NCBI GenBank assembly: GCA_023459275.1
Contig: JAEWVC010000074.1
Span: forward strand, 1 to 64,000
Direction: 5' to 3'
Source of the DNA: Bacillota bacterium
GTDB lineage: Bacteria; Bacillota; Clostridia; Christensenellales; Aristaeellaceae
DNA length: 64,000 bases
Shown here: positions 25,429-34,279 of the stretch, piece by piece
How the letters are laid out: every line of letters begins with the position of its first letter
How positions within the stretch are numbered: position 1 is the stretch's first letter
Translations under genes and position numbers: made by a program
Notes under the pieces: model-generated
Database searches by the model: none
Told to the model about the DNA's origin: nothing
Seen by the model: the letters and a program-made list of their open reading frames with translations, nothing else

Positions 25429-25860
25429 ATGAGCAATCTGACGGACCGCGCCTCTTTTTTAAAGGGCCTTGCCCAGGGGATGCAATTGAGCAAGGATAGC
25501 AACGAGGGCAAACTGCTTTCGGAGATCATCGAGGTCCTTGGCGAGATGGCCAAGGAGATGGAAAAGCTGCAGGAAGCCCACGACGAGCTGAACGAGTATG
25601 TGGAGTCCATCGACGACGACCTGGCCGACATGGAGGAAGCCATTTTCGGCGAGGAGGAGGACGACGAGGACGAGGACGGCGACGCTGCGGACGATGAGGA
25701 CGGCGATGGGGAAACCATCTCCTACACCTGCCCCCACTGCGGCCACGAGATGGAGTTCAACGCCGCCGATGTGGACTTTGATGAAGATGTCCTGTGCCCC
25801 GCCTGCAAAAAGCCCGTTTTCCCGGAGTATGAGCCGGACGACGAGGACGAGAACGAATAG
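25429..25860 (+). CDS. Acidic zinc-ribbon protein with CD1247-type N-terminal domain
   Basis: 143 residues with GGGAGA upstream. The N-terminus (TDRASFLKGLAQGMQL, then a helical coiled-coil of Glu/Lys/Leu to about residue 65) matches the 'CD1247 N-terminal' family of clostridia. A very acidic linker (about 66-95) follows, then a C-terminal zinc ribbon with CPHCGHEMEF and CPACKKPVF. It is commonly next to efp in clostridia. Its role is unknown; the architecture suggests a nucleic-acid or ribosome-associated factor. Confidence 0.85.
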   Translation: MSNLTDRASFLKGLAQGMQLSKDSNEGKLLSEIIEVLGEMAKEMEKLQEAHDELNEYVESIDDDLADMEEAIFGEEEDDEDEDGDAADDEDGDGETISYTCPHCGHEMEFNAADVDFDEDVLCPACKKPVFPEYEPDDEDENE

Positions 25861-25870
25861 GCTGCAAAAA

Positions 25871-25911
25871 AAAGAGGAGCGGTTTCGGCTGACAGGCCGG
25901 GACCGCTTCAA
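25871..25911 (+). terminator. Possible terminator after the zinc-ribbon gene
   Basis: AAGAGGAGCGGT pairs imperfectly with ACCGCTTC across a GC-rich loop containing GGCTGACAGGCC, about 15 bases after the stop. There is no strong T-run, so the call is weak. The rest of 25912-26040 shows nothing gene-like. Confidence 0.35.
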
Positions 25912-26041
25912 GCTATTGCGGAATCCGGGAGAGAAAGACCCCTGCAACCGGCGTCGCACTGCCTGTGCTTGCCAGCACCTTGCCTTATGGCCGGACTGCT
26001 CCTGCGCTTCCTGCGCAAAGCGGTCTGGGTATGGAAGGATA

Positions 26042-26070
26042 TTGACGGAAGGATGCGCAAATTGTATACT
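26042..26070 (+). promoter_or_regulatory. Promoter of the small membrane-protein pair
   Basis: TTGACG (26042-26047), a 17-base spacer and TATACT (26065-26070), 26 bases before the start codon of the gene at 26096. Confidence 0.65.
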
Positions 26071-26095
26071 TCTGGATAAAAAGGGAGGGGCCGGT

Positions 26096-26548
26096 ATGCA
26101 GGAGAAAGTCATGGAATACATTTCCGCCCGGAAGATGGAACAGGAAAAAAAGAAAGAGCAGCACTTGATCGACCTTGGCCTTTGGGAAAAAGAGTATGGC
26201 GCCGACACGCTGAAGTTCACCCTGTATGACCTGGAACAGCAGAAGTATTACAGGAAGAAAGCGATTCAGGTCACGGAGGAGGAGTATGCCGAAATCTGCG
26301 CCTGCCCGGTGACGGAGGCATATTCGTCCAACGGCGTCTCAGTCGTTTACAAGGTATTCGCTTGGATTGTGTTTATCGGCGGGTTTATCGCAGGCATTGT
26401 AACGGGGGCCTCTGCCAGCCGCTATGGAGGAGACTTTCAGTTCGTTCTGGCGTTGCCGGTCTGGGCCGGGGCGTTTGCCGGCGGCATGGGGCTGCTTGCC
26501 GTTGCGGAGATCATCGGACTGCTTTCAAAAATTCATCAGAAGCTGTAG
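26096..26548 (+). CDS. Small membrane protein, unknown function
   Basis: 150 residues from the ATG at 26096 with GGGAGGGG about 6 bases upstream. The N-terminal half is soluble and charged (an MEQEKKKEQ helix, then a beta-rich YRKKAIQVTEEEYAEIC). Two transmembrane helices follow (VFAWIVFIGGFIAGIVTGA and LALPVWAGAFAGGMGLLAVAEIIGL). I recognise no family. It is probably co-transcribed with the smaller membrane protein at 26619. Confidence 0.7.
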   Translation: MQEKVMEYISARKMEQEKKKEQHLIDLGLWEKEYGADTLKFTLYDLEQQKYYRKKAIQVTEEEYAEICACPVTEAYSSNGVSVVYKVFAWIVFIGGFIAGIVTGASASRYGGDFQFVLALPVWAGAFAGGMGLLAVAEIIGLLSKIHQKL

Positions 26549-26618
26549 CTGAACAGCAGAATCTGGCGGCGCTGCCGGCATGCCGGAAGCGTCTTTTTTA
26601 AAAGCGAGGAGAGAAGTT

Positions 26619-26885
26619 ATGGCGGCAATGCGGTACGATCCGGAAAAGACAAGAAGGCTGGCGATTGCCAGAACGGTCCTGGCCATGGCGGTGTTCATGG
26701 CGCTCCTGGGCGGGCTGCTTTTAGCAGCCGGCCTGATTAGCGGGCATATATTCCATTTCCTGGGCCTGGATATTCCAGGAGCGGCGCTGGGCGCGGTACT
26801 GCTGCTGCTGGGTGCATGGTATATCCGGAAAGCGCTGAAGGCCATCCGCAAGCTGAAAGAAAGCGGGAAAAGGGGACAATACTAA
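26619..26885 (+). CDS. Small two-helix membrane protein, unknown function
   Basis: 88 residues from the ATG at 26619 with GAGGAGAG about 6 bases upstream; an earlier in-frame start lacks a site. Two hydrophobic helices (TVLAMAVFMALLGGLLLAAG and LDIPGAALGAVLLLLGAWYI) are flanked by basic N- and C-termini (RYDPEKTRR, KAIRKLKESGKRG). It follows the other small membrane protein after 70 bases. Function unknown. Confidence 0.65.
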   Translation: MAAMRYDPEKTRRLAIARTVLAMAVFMALLGGLLLAAGLISGHIFHFLGLDIPGAALGAVLLLLGAWYIRKALKAIRKLKESGKRGQY

Positions 26886-26918
26886 TTCCAAATATTAATG
26901 CGCCGTTGCGCCGGATCC

Positions 26919-26947
26919 TTTACAACGCGCCGTTTCTTGCGTATAAT
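26919..26947 (+). promoter_or_regulatory. Promoter of the pantothenate transporter/kinase genes
   Basis: TTTACA (26919-26924), a 17-base spacer and a perfect TATAAT (26942-26947). It opens a leader of about 110 bases that can fold (GGGGGCC at 26964-26970 with GGCCCC at 27000-27005). I could not match the leader to a known riboswitch class. Confidence 0.75.
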
Positions 26948-27066
26948 GGCATATACCACCGGCGGGGGCCGCTTCAGCCGTCATCCAAGGAGGCGGACTG
27001 GCCCCAAAATCGGGGGATGCATCTATTCGTCAGGTATCCAAAGCGAACTTGAACGGAGGGACTCTC

Positions 27067-27753
27067 ATGACAAATCCTGGAAGCAAAAACCTTTCCGGTG
27101 AACAAAAGAAGGCCGGTCGGACGGCAAAGGAAAAGAAAACACTTTTGCTCGTGCAGTTCAGCATTTTACTGGCAATTGAAGCGATTTTTTGTTTCACTCC
27201 GCTTGGATCGCTCCCCGCAATAGGCCCGATTGTAGCTACGCTTGCCATGATACCCGTCATTATTACCGCTTTGCTGCTGGGTACAAAAGCAGGCACAGCC
27301 ATGGGGGCGTTCGCAGGGTTATTCAGTTTTCTTGTCTGGACATTCGCACCGCCTTCGCCTGTTGTTGCTTTTTTATTTACCCCCTTTTATACCTTGGGCG
27401 AGTTTACCGGCAACTTTGGCAGCATACTGATTTGCTTTGTGCCGCGTATTTTGGTGGGGACTGTGGCGGGCCTTTCGTATCAGGCGATGTCAAAAGCGTT
27501 TCCCAACAAAAATGTGCTTTGCTTTTCCGTCAGCGCAGCCTTGGGCAGCTTAATAAATACCTTTGGCGTCCTGGGCGGCATTTGGATTTTTTTCGGCAAT
27601 CAGTATGCCTCTATCGCAGGTCAGACGGTTTTGTACATAATCGGTTTTACCATATTGACCAGCGGTATTCCGGAGGCAATCGTAAGCGCGGTAGCTTCTT
27701 CCGCCGTATGCAAAGCGGTAAAATCGTCCTGGAAAAAACCTAAGCAGGCATGA
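27067..27753 (+). CDS. ECF transporter substrate-binding (S) component, pantothenate type
   Basis: 228 residues; the ATG at 27067 has GGAGGG 7 bases upstream. A charged N-terminal stretch is followed by six hydrophobic segments with the small-residue pattern of ECF S components (PLGSLPAIGPIVATLAMIPVIITALLLGTK in two pieces, GAFAGLFSFLVW, then a C-terminal GFTILTSGIPEAIVSAV). It sits 24 bases before coaX, which fits a role in pantothenate uptake followed by phosphorylation. The shared energising module is not in this window. Codon use is clearly more AT-rich than in the neighbours (many TTT, TTA, AAA), suggesting separate acquisition. Substrate is inferred from context. Confidence 0.82.
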   Translation: MTNPGSKNLSGEQKKAGRTAKEKKTLLLVQFSILLAIEAIFCFTPLGSLPAIGPIVATLAMIPVIITALLLGTKAGTAMGAFAGLFSFLVWTFAPPSPVVAFLFTPFYTLGEFTGNFGSILICFVPRILVGTVAGLSYQAMSKAFPNKNVLCFSVSAALGSLINTFGVLGGIWIFFGNQYASIAGQTVLYIIGFTILTSGIPEAIVSAVASSAVCKAVKSSWKKPKQA

Positions 27754-27777
27754 TACAAGGTAAAGGAGTTTTTATCC

Positions 27778-28545
27778 ATGATTTTTACCATGGACGTAGG
27801 CAATACCAACATCAAGACCGCCCTTTTTGAGGGGGCGGAATTGGTGAAGTATTGGCGCGTGTCCACCAGCAAGACGTATACCAGCGATGAGTACGGCATC
27901 CTGCTTAACAACCTGTTTGCCCACGCGGGGCTTAACATGGAGGATGTGGAGGGCGTCGTCATCTCCAGTGTGGTGCCCACCATCAATTTCACCTTGGAAC
28001 ATATGTGCCAGAATTACTTCCACAAGGAGCCCATGACCGTGGTGCCGGGCATCCGCACGGGGATCAACATCAAGTATGAGAACCCCCGTGAATTGGGCAG
28101 CGACCGCATCGCCAACGCGGTGGCGGCCTACGACCAGTACGGCGGGCCTTGCATCTTCATTGATTTCGGCACCGCCACCACCTTTGGGGTCGTCAATGAG
28201 AAAGGGGCGTTCCTGGGCGGATGCATCTGCCCGGGGATCAAGCTGGCCAGCGAGGCGCTGGTGTCCGGCGCGGCCAAGCTGCCCAGGTTCGAGCTTGTCC
28301 GCCCGGATACGGTCATCGGCCGCACCACGGTGCACAACCTGCAGGCGGGCCTGTTCTATGGCTATGTGGGCCAGGTGAACTATATCATTCATAAAATGAA
28401 GCAGGAGATCGGCGACAGCAAGGCCTACGTGGTGGCCACAGGCGGCCTGGCCAGGCTGATTTCCCCGGAATCCAAGGAAATTGACAAGCTGGACGGGCTG
28501 CTGACCCTGAAGGGCCTGCGCCTGATCTATGAAAGAAACGTATAG
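27778..28545 (+). CDS. coaX: Type III pantothenate kinase
   Basis: 255 residues. The N-terminal DVGNTNIKTALF phosphate loop, the DFGTATTFGVV motif and the GGCICPGIKLASEAL segment are those of CoaX. The enzyme makes 4'-phosphopantothenate, the first step of coenzyme A synthesis, using ATP without the feedback inhibition seen in type I enzymes. GTAAAGGAG precedes the ATG. It is cotranscribed with the putative pantothenate S component, and homoserine dehydrogenase follows after 11 bases. Confidence 0.96.
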   Translation: MIFTMDVGNTNIKTALFEGAELVKYWRVSTSKTYTSDEYGILLNNLFAHAGLNMEDVEGVVISSVVPTINFTLEHMCQNYFHKEPMTVVPGIRTGINIKYENPRELGSDRIANAVAAYDQYGGPCIFIDFGTATTFGVVNEKGAFLGGCICPGIKLASEALVSGAAKLPRFELVRPDTVIGRTTVHNLQAGLFYGYVGQVNYIIHKMKQEIGDSKAYVVATGGLARLISPESKEIDKLDGLLTLKGLRLIYERNV

Positions 28546-28556
28546 GGGATTTGTGT

Positions 28557-29846
28557 ATGAAGACGGTGACGGTGGGTTTTCTGGGCTGCGGGAACGTGGG
28601 CTGCGGCGTGTGGGAGCTGCTTTCGGGCTTTTCCCATGAGCTCATCCACCGCAACGACCTGAAAATCATCATCAAGAAGGTGCTGGTGCGGGATGTCAAC
28701 AAGCGCCGCAACGCCGACGTGCCCAAGGCGATCCTGACCACGGACCCGGAGGAAGTGCTTTCCGATCCGGAGATCAGCATCGTGGTGGAGTTCATGGGCG
28801 GGGAGCAGCCTGCGGCGGAATATATGATCCGGGCGCTGAACAACAAAAAGACGGTAGTCACCGCCAACAAGGTGGCCGTGGCGCTCCATTGGCCGGAAAT
28901 GCAGAGCGCGGCCCAGGAAAATGGCGTGGGGCTGTATTATGAGGCCAGCGTCTGCGGGGCCATCCCCATCATCCACACTCTCACCGAGTCGCTCCAGGCC
29001 AACCGCATCACCTCCCTGATGGGAATCATCAACGGCACCACCAACTATATTTTGAGCCGCATGACGGACAACGGCGAAAACTATGAGGCAGTGCTCTACG
29101 ACGCCCAGCGCCTGGGCCTGGCGGAGCCCGACCCCGCCGCCGACGTGGAGGGGCTGGATGCCGCCTACAAGCTGTCCATCATGGCTTCCCTGGCTTTCCA
29201 CGCCAGGGTGCCTTTCCAAAAGGTATACTGTCAGGGCATTACGGAAATCACCGCCATGGACATCGCCTGCGGCAAGGAAATGGGGCTTGTTTTGAAGCTG
29301 CTGGCCATCGCCAAGAAGGAGGGGAACACGGTGGAGGCCAGGGTGCATCCCACCTTTATTTCTAAAACGCATCCCCTGGCTTCCGTCGGCGGCTCCTTCA
29401 ACGCGGTGTGGCTCTACGGCCATGCCTGCCGGGAGCTGATGTTCCAGGGCCGTGGGGCGGGGGATATGCCCACCGCCAGCGCGGTGGTGAGTGACCTGAT
29501 CCATGCGGCCACCCATGGCATCCATTCCCATCCCACCTTCGTAAACAGGGACCAGCCTTCCGGGGAGATCGTTTTTAGCGATAACTGGGAGAGCGAATAT
29601 TTCATCCGCATGTCCGCCAGCGACGCTCCTGGTGTGCTGAGCCAGGTCTCCGGCTGTTTTGCGCGGCATGGGGTTTCCATTGCATCCATGCTTCAGAAGG
29701 ATGCGGAGGAGAATGGGCACGTGCCTCTGATCTTCATCACGCACAAGGCCAGGGAGCAGGCGATGCTTGCTTCCTTGGGCGAACTGGACCCCGCCATCGT
29801 GGCGAACTGGCGCATGATCCGCGTGGAAGGAAAGGCTTCTTTTTAG
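28557..29846 (+). CDS. hom: Homoserine dehydrogenase with C-terminal ACT domain
   Basis: 429 residues from the ATG at 28557 (AGGGGA about 8 bases upstream). The NAD(P)-binding motif GFLGCGNVG is at about 6-14. The catalytic region contains EFMGGEQPA, TANKVAVA, NGTTNYILSRM and the AEPDPAADVEG-D-AYKL signature with its catalytic Lys. An ACT regulatory domain (YFIRMSASDAPGVLSQV onwards) fills the last 80 residues, implying allosteric control by threonine. It reduces aspartate semialdehyde to homoserine. It closes the coaX-hom unit before a strong terminator. Confidence 0.96.
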   Translation: MKTVTVGFLGCGNVGCGVWELLSGFSHELIHRNDLKIIIKKVLVRDVNKRRNADVPKAILTTDPEEVLSDPEISIVVEFMGGEQPAAEYMIRALNNKKTVVTANKVAVALHWPEMQSAAQENGVGLYYEASVCGAIPIIHTLTESLQANRITSLMGIINGTTNYILSRMTDNGENYEAVLYDAQRLGLAEPDPAADVEGLDAAYKLSIMASLAFHARVPFQKVYCQGITEITAMDIACGKEMGLVLKLLAIAKKEGNTVEARVHPTFISKTHPLASVGGSFNAVWLYGHACRELMFQGRGAGDMPTASAVVSDLIHAATHGIHSHPTFVNRDQPSGEIVFSDNWESEYFIRMSASDAPGVLSQVSGCFARHGVSIASMLQKDAEENGHVPLIFITHKAREQAMLASLGELDPAIVANWRMIRVEGKASF

Positions 29847-29859
29847 CGGAAGGGCGTGC

Positions 29860-29894
29860 GGCGGGCGGGGAGAAAAAGCTCCGCCCGCCTTTTG
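29860..29894 (+). terminator. Terminator after hom
   Basis: GGCGGGCGG (29860-29868) pairs with CCGCCCGCC (29881-29889) around an A-rich loop, followed by TTTTGTT. The T-run overlaps the -35 box of the ppk promoter. Confidence 0.85.
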
Positions 29895-29919
29895 TTATCT
29901 ATGGCATCTATGGTATACT
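29892..29919 (+). promoter_or_regulatory. Promoter of ppk
   Basis: TTGTTA (29892-29897), a 16-base spacer and TATACT (29914-29919) preceded by TGG (extended -10). The string CTATGGTATACTG is shared exactly with the radA promoter at 46055-46067. Confidence 0.65.
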
Positions 29920-29948
29920 GTTACAAAATCATGGAAAGGGACGGGAAC

Positions 29949-32030
29949 ATGGCCGACGGCGGGGTATCGCAGGATTCTCCGGAACTGTATATCAACCGGG
30001 AGCTGAGCTGGCTCGCCTTCAACAGCAGAGTGCTGGCGGAGGCGGTGAATTTGGACAACCCCGTTTTTGAGCGGATGAAGTTCCTGTCCATCGTGTCCAC
30101 GAACCTGGACGAATTTTTCATGATCCGCGTGGCTTCTCTTTGGGATCAGGTGCGGGCGGACTGGCGGCTTGCGGATCCGTCGGGCCTGAAGCCCAAGGCC
30201 CAGCTCAAGCAGATCGCGCTTCACACAAGGCGGATGGTTGGGGAGCAGTACCGCATTTTCAGGGAATCGCTGATGCCGGATCTTGCCAAGGCAGGCCTTA
30301 CCCTGCTGTCGTGGAAGGACCTGGACATGGAGCAGGCGGCATGGGCCAGGCAGTTCTTCATGGATGATCTTTTCCCCGTGCTCACGCCCATGCGCATCCA
30401 GGGGAACCGCGTTTTTCCGCGGCTTCCGGGCCGTGCCCTGCATCTTGGCGTGCTTCTTCACAAAAAAGAGGGAAGAAAGGCGGAGTTCGCCACGCTGCAG
30501 GTGCCCGCGGCGTTCCCCAGGGCTTTGCGGCTCCCCGGCGGGCCGGGCGCATGCTTCATCTTGCTGGAGGAGGTGGTCAAGGCCTTCCTTGACCAGGTGT
30601 TCACCGGGTGGGAGATCGCCGCATGCCACCCCTTCCGCATTACCCGCAACGCCGATTTGGAGTTTGACGAGGAGGAAGCCTGCGACCTGCTGGCCATGAT
30701 CGAAAAGAGCCTCAAGAAGCGCAAGTGGGGCGCGGTAGTCCGCCTGGAGATCGACCCCCAAATGGACGAGGGCATGCTGGCCCTTTTGAGGAAAGCTTTC
30801 GAGGTGAAGGAGGCGGAAATCTACCGTGTGCCGGGACCCATCAATTTGGATTTTCTGCTCAAGCAGCTTTACTTTCTGCCGGGTTTCGATCCATGGAAGT
30901 ATGCGTCTTTTGAACCCCGGATGCCGAAAGAGCTGGCCGATGGCCCGATGTTTGACACCATCGCCCGTGGGGATATCTATCTTTACCACCCTTACGACAG
31001 CTTCGCGCCCATCAACCGCCTGGTGGAAGAGGCGGCTATGGATGAAAGCGTGCTGGCCATCAAGCAGACGCTGTACCGCGTCAGCGACCACAGCGCCATT
31101 GTGGAATCCCTGGCCAGGGCCGCTCAAAACGGCAAGCAGGTGACGGCGCTCTTCGAGGTCAAGGCCCGCTTTGACGAAGAAAACAACATCCACTGGGGCA
31201 AATATCTGGAAAAAGCCGGCTGCCATGTGGTCTACGGCCTGCCCCGATTGAAAACCCACAGCAAGATTCTGCTCATTGTGCGCCGGGAAAACGGTGTTCC
31301 CCGGCGGTATGTGCACCTGGCCACCGGGAATTACAACGAGATCACCGCGCGGCTGTACACCGACATGGGGATTTTTACCGCCGATCCCGAACTGGGGGAG
31401 GATGCCGGCCGGTTTTTCAACCTGGTCACAGGCTTTTCCGAAACGCCGCCCATGCACTTTTTGATCCCTGCGCCGGGCATGCTCCGGGCGGAATTCCTTC
31501 GGTTGATCGCCAGGGAGCGGGACAACGCGCAAAAGGGGCTGCCAGCCCGCATCGACGCCAAAATGAACTCTCTGGTGGACCCGGATATTATCCGGGCGCT
31601 GTACGGGGCCGGCCGCGCCGGCGTGAAAATCGATCTCACCGTCCGGGGGATCTGCTGTCTGCGGCCCGGGATGGAGGGCGTGAGCGAAAATATCGCCGTG
31701 CGCTCCATCGTGGGCAGATTTCTGGAGCATGCCCGCATCTACCGCTTTGAAAACGCGGGGGAGCCGGAAATGTATCTTTCTTCCGCCGACTGGATGCCCC
31801 GGAACCTGGACAGGCGCGTGGAACTGATGTTCCCTGTCCTTGACGGGGAGATTAGGGAAAAGATCCTGCGGGTGATGGAATTGCAAAGGCGGGACACGGC
31901 CAAGGCTTGGCTTTTGAAGCCGGACGGCATGTATGAGCGGGTGATGCCTGCCCGGGGGGAGGAGCGTTTCAACAGCCAGGAGGCGCTGATCCCTGAAAAT
32001 CAGGAATCTTTTTTCCCGGACGGCGTATAG
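29949..32030 (+). CDS. ppk1: Polyphosphate kinase 1
   Basis: 693 residues from the ATG at 29949, chosen because AAAGGGAC lies upstream and an ATG six codons earlier would be almost at the transcript start. The N-domain opens with INRELSWLAFNSRVL, as in the family. The catalytic core includes SVLAIKQTLYRVSD, ALFEVKARFDE-NN, the phospho-acceptor histidine region LKTHSKILL and the ATP-binding HLATGNYNE, followed by DMGIFTADP. It polymerises the gamma-phosphate of ATP into inorganic polyphosphate and works at the membrane or nucleoid. It is a single gene, not paired with ppx here. Confidence 0.96.
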   Translation: MADGGVSQDSPELYINRELSWLAFNSRVLAEAVNLDNPVFERMKFLSIVSTNLDEFFMIRVASLWDQVRADWRLADPSGLKPKAQLKQIALHTRRMVGEQYRIFRESLMPDLAKAGLTLLSWKDLDMEQAAWARQFFMDDLFPVLTPMRIQGNRVFPRLPGRALHLGVLLHKKEGRKAEFATLQVPAAFPRALRLPGGPGACFILLEEVVKAFLDQVFTGWEIAACHPFRITRNADLEFDEEEACDLLAMIEKSLKKRKWGAVVRLEIDPQMDEGMLALLRKAFEVKEAEIYRVPGPINLDFLLKQLYFLPGFDPWKYASFEPRMPKELADGPMFDTIARGDIYLYHPYDSFAPINRLVEEAAMDESVLAIKQTLYRVSDHSAIVESLARAAQNGKQVTALFEVKARFDEENNIHWGKYLEKAGCHVVYGLPRLKTHSKILLIVRRENGVPRRYVHLATGNYNEITARLYTDMGIFTADPELGEDAGRFFNLVTGFSETPPMHFLIPAPGMLRAEFLRLIARERDNAQKGLPARIDAKMNSLVDPDIIRALYGAGRAGVKIDLTVRGICCLRPGMEGVSENIAVRSIVGRFLEHARIYRFENAGEPEMYLSSADWMPRNLDRRVELMFPVLDGEIREKILRVMELQRRDTAKAWLLKPDGMYERVMPARGEERFNSQEALIPENQESFFPDGV

Positions 32031-32084
32031 AGAAAGCATCCATGGAACGGAAGGAGAGGGGCGGGCACGCCCTCCGAAAAGCAT

Positions 32085-32822
32085 ATGTTTCAGCGGTTGA
32101 AGAAAGATATTGACGCGGTGCTCACCAGGGATCCGGCGGCCAAAAGCCGCCTGGAGGTATTTTTGTGCTATCCCGGCCTGCGGGCCATCCGGGCCCACCG
32201 CAGGGCGCACAGGCACTACCTGAAGGGCCGCCTGCTCCTGGCCAGGCTTATCAGCCAGCATGCAAGGAACAGGACGGGGATCGAGATCCATCCCGGAGCG
32301 CAAATCGGCGAAGGGCTGTTTATCGACCACGGCGACGGCGTGGTGGTGGGCGAGACGGCTGTGATCGGGGACAATGTCACCATCTATCAGGGCGTCACGC
32401 TGGGGGGCACCGGCAAGGAAACGGGCAAGCGCCATCCCAACATCGGCAATGGCGTCACCATCGGCGCCGGAGCCAAGGTGCTGGGCCCCATCACCATCGG
32501 CGATAACAGCAAGGTGGGTGCCGGGGCCATTGTGCTGAAGGATGTGCCGTCCAACTGCACCGTGGTGGGCAATCCCGGCCGGGTGGTAAAGAAGAAGGAG
32601 CCCGCAAACAAGGGAGAGGTGGACCTGGACCAGGTGAACCTGCCCGACCCCATGCTGGACCGGATGGAGAGCCTGTTTTTGCGTCTGACCCATCTGGAAA
32701 AATGTCTGCGGGACCATGCGCAAGCCTTGGGCTGCGATGATTGCATCAACAAAAACACCCCCGACTGTCCCGCGGAGGCCGACCGATGTAGGGAGGAACC
32801 CGGCGGACCCATGACGAAATGA
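32085..32822 (+). CDS. cysE: Serine O-acetyltransferase
   Basis: 245 residues. The left-handed beta-helix of hexapeptide repeats is clear (IEIHPGAQIGEGLFIDHGDGVVVGE in two pieces, then IGDNVTIYQGVTLGGTGKE, HPNIGNGVTIGAGAKVLG, IGDNSKVGAGAIVLKDVP). The active-site His lies in FIDHGDG. The N-terminal helical domain is short, as in clostridial enzymes. An unusual C-terminal extension of about 70 residues, ending with several Cys (CLRDHAQALGCDDCINKNTPDC), follows the core. It makes O-acetylserine for cysteine synthesis. cysS follows after 30 bases, the classic cysE-cysS pair. Confidence 0.95.
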   Translation: MFQRLKKDIDAVLTRDPAAKSRLEVFLCYPGLRAIRAHRRAHRHYLKGRLLLARLISQHARNRTGIEIHPGAQIGEGLFIDHGDGVVVGETAVIGDNVTIYQGVTLGGTGKETGKRHPNIGNGVTIGAGAKVLGPITIGDNSKVGAGAIVLKDVPSNCTVVGNPGRVVKKKEPANKGEVDLDQVNLPDPMLDRMESLFLRLTHLEKCLRDHAQALGCDDCINKNTPDCPAEADRCREEPGGPMTK

Positions 32823-32852
32823 TAAAAACACACCGCGCTTGAGGAGGAGCCT

Positions 32853-34256
32853 ATGCAGATTTACAACAGCCAAACAAGAAAAAAGGAGCCCTTTGTCCCC
32901 CTCCATGAGGGGAAGGTGGGCATTTATGCCTGCGGCCCTACGGTATACAATTATTTCCATATTGGCAACGCAAGGCCATTCATCCTTTTTGATGTGCTGC
33001 GGCGGTATTTGGAGCACAAGGGGCTGGAAGTCACCTTTGTGCAGAACTTTACCGATATCGACGATAAGATGATCAAAAAGGCCAACGAAGAGGGCGTGAC
33101 CGTCGCCCAGGTGGCGGAAAAGTATATCGCGGCCTATTTTGAGGATGCCAAGGCGCTGGGCATCCGTCCGGCCACGGTGCATCCCAGGGCTACGGAGCAT
33201 ATCCCCCAGATCATCGCCCTCATCGAAAAGCTCGTCGCCAAGGGTTATGCCTACGCGGTGAACGGGGACGTATACTACCGGGTGAAAGCTTTTTCGGATT
33301 ACGGCTGCCTCTGCGGCCAGGATCTTGACGATCTGGAGGCAGGAGCCTCCCAGCGGGTGGACCTGGAAAACGGCAAGGAAGACCCCGTGGATTTCGCGCT
33401 GTGGAAGGCGCAGAAGCCCGGCGAGCCCGCCTGGGAAAGCCCCTGGGGCATGGGCCGGCCCGGCTGGCACATCGAGTGCTCGGCCATGTCCATGACCTAT
33501 CTTGGGGAGACCATCGATATCCACACCGGCGGCAAGGACCTGCTGTTTCCCCACCACGAAAATGAGATCGCCCAATCGGTGGGGGCCACGGGAAAGCCCT
33601 TCGTGCGGTACTGGATGCACAACGGCTTTATCAATGTGGACAATGAGAAGATGAGCAAATCCCTGAACAACTTCTTCACTGTCCATGACATTTTAAAGCT
33701 CTACGACCCGGAATCCGTGCGCATGTTCATGCTCTCGGCCCATTACCGCAGCCCGGTCAACTTTAGCCGGGAAATGGTGGAGCAGGCCGCGTCCTCCCTG
33801 ACCCGGCTGTACACTGCCAGGGACCACCTGCTTTTCCTTATGAAAACCGCTCCCGAGCGGGAGCTTGTCCCGGAGGAAGCGGCCTTTGCCCAGCGTGCCA
33901 GGGAAGCCGGGGAGAAATTCGACCAGGCCATGGATGACGACCTGAACACCGCCGACGCGCTGGCCGCGCTGTTCGAGCTGGTGCGGGACGCCAACGTCAC
34001 CCTGGACGCCGCAAGCCCCAAGGCCGCTATCCAAACCGCGCTGGATACATTGACCTCCCTGGCCGACATCCTGGGCTTGCTGAACAAAAAGGAGGATGGC
34101 CTGCCTGCGGAGGTGCAAAAGCTGGTGGATGACCGCGCCGCCGCCCGCAAGGCCAGGGACTGGAAAAAGAGCGATGAATTGCGGGAGGCCATCAAGGCCT
34201 TGGGCTACATTCTGGAGGATACCCCCCAGGGACAAAAGGTGCGCAAAGGCGTATAG
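32853..34256 (+). CDS. cysS: Cysteinyl-tRNA synthetase
   Basis: 467 residues; GAGGAGG precedes the ATG. The class I motifs are HIGN (within YNYFHIGNARPF, replacing HIGH) and KMSKS (NEKMSKSLNNF). The zinc site is built from ACGPTVYN, WHIECSAMS and HHENE. It charges tRNA-Cys. It directly follows cysE and lies before a ComEA-like gene. Confidence 0.98.
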   Translation: MQIYNSQTRKKEPFVPLHEGKVGIYACGPTVYNYFHIGNARPFILFDVLRRYLEHKGLEVTFVQNFTDIDDKMIKKANEEGVTVAQVAEKYIAAYFEDAKALGIRPATVHPRATEHIPQIIALIEKLVAKGYAYAVNGDVYYRVKAFSDYGCLCGQDLDDLEAGASQRVDLENGKEDPVDFALWKAQKPGEPAWESPWGMGRPGWHIECSAMSMTYLGETIDIHTGGKDLLFPHHENEIAQSVGATGKPFVRYWMHNGFINVDNEKMSKSLNNFFTVHDILKLYDPESVRMFMLSAHYRSPVNFSREMVEQAASSLTRLYTARDHLLFLMKTAPERELVPEEAAFAQRAREAGEKFDQAMDDDLNTADALAALFELVRDANVTLDAASPKAAIQTALDTLTSLADILGLLNKKEDGLPAEVQKLVDDRAAARKARDWKKSDELREAIKALGYILEDTPQGQKVRKGV

Positions 34257-34279
34257 TTTTTTGAAAGGAGGGAAGCGCG

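Noticed and set aside
26948..27066. Known riboswitch before the pantothenate-type transporter
   Set aside because: The leader folds, but I could not match its pairing or conserved loops to a known class by eye.
29895..33686. A 1,263-codon open frame on the minus strand across ppk, cysE and cysS
   Set aside because: It is antisense to three certain genes, has a low-complexity His/Pro/Gly/Gln composition and no motif; it follows from GC-rich codon use on the real strand.
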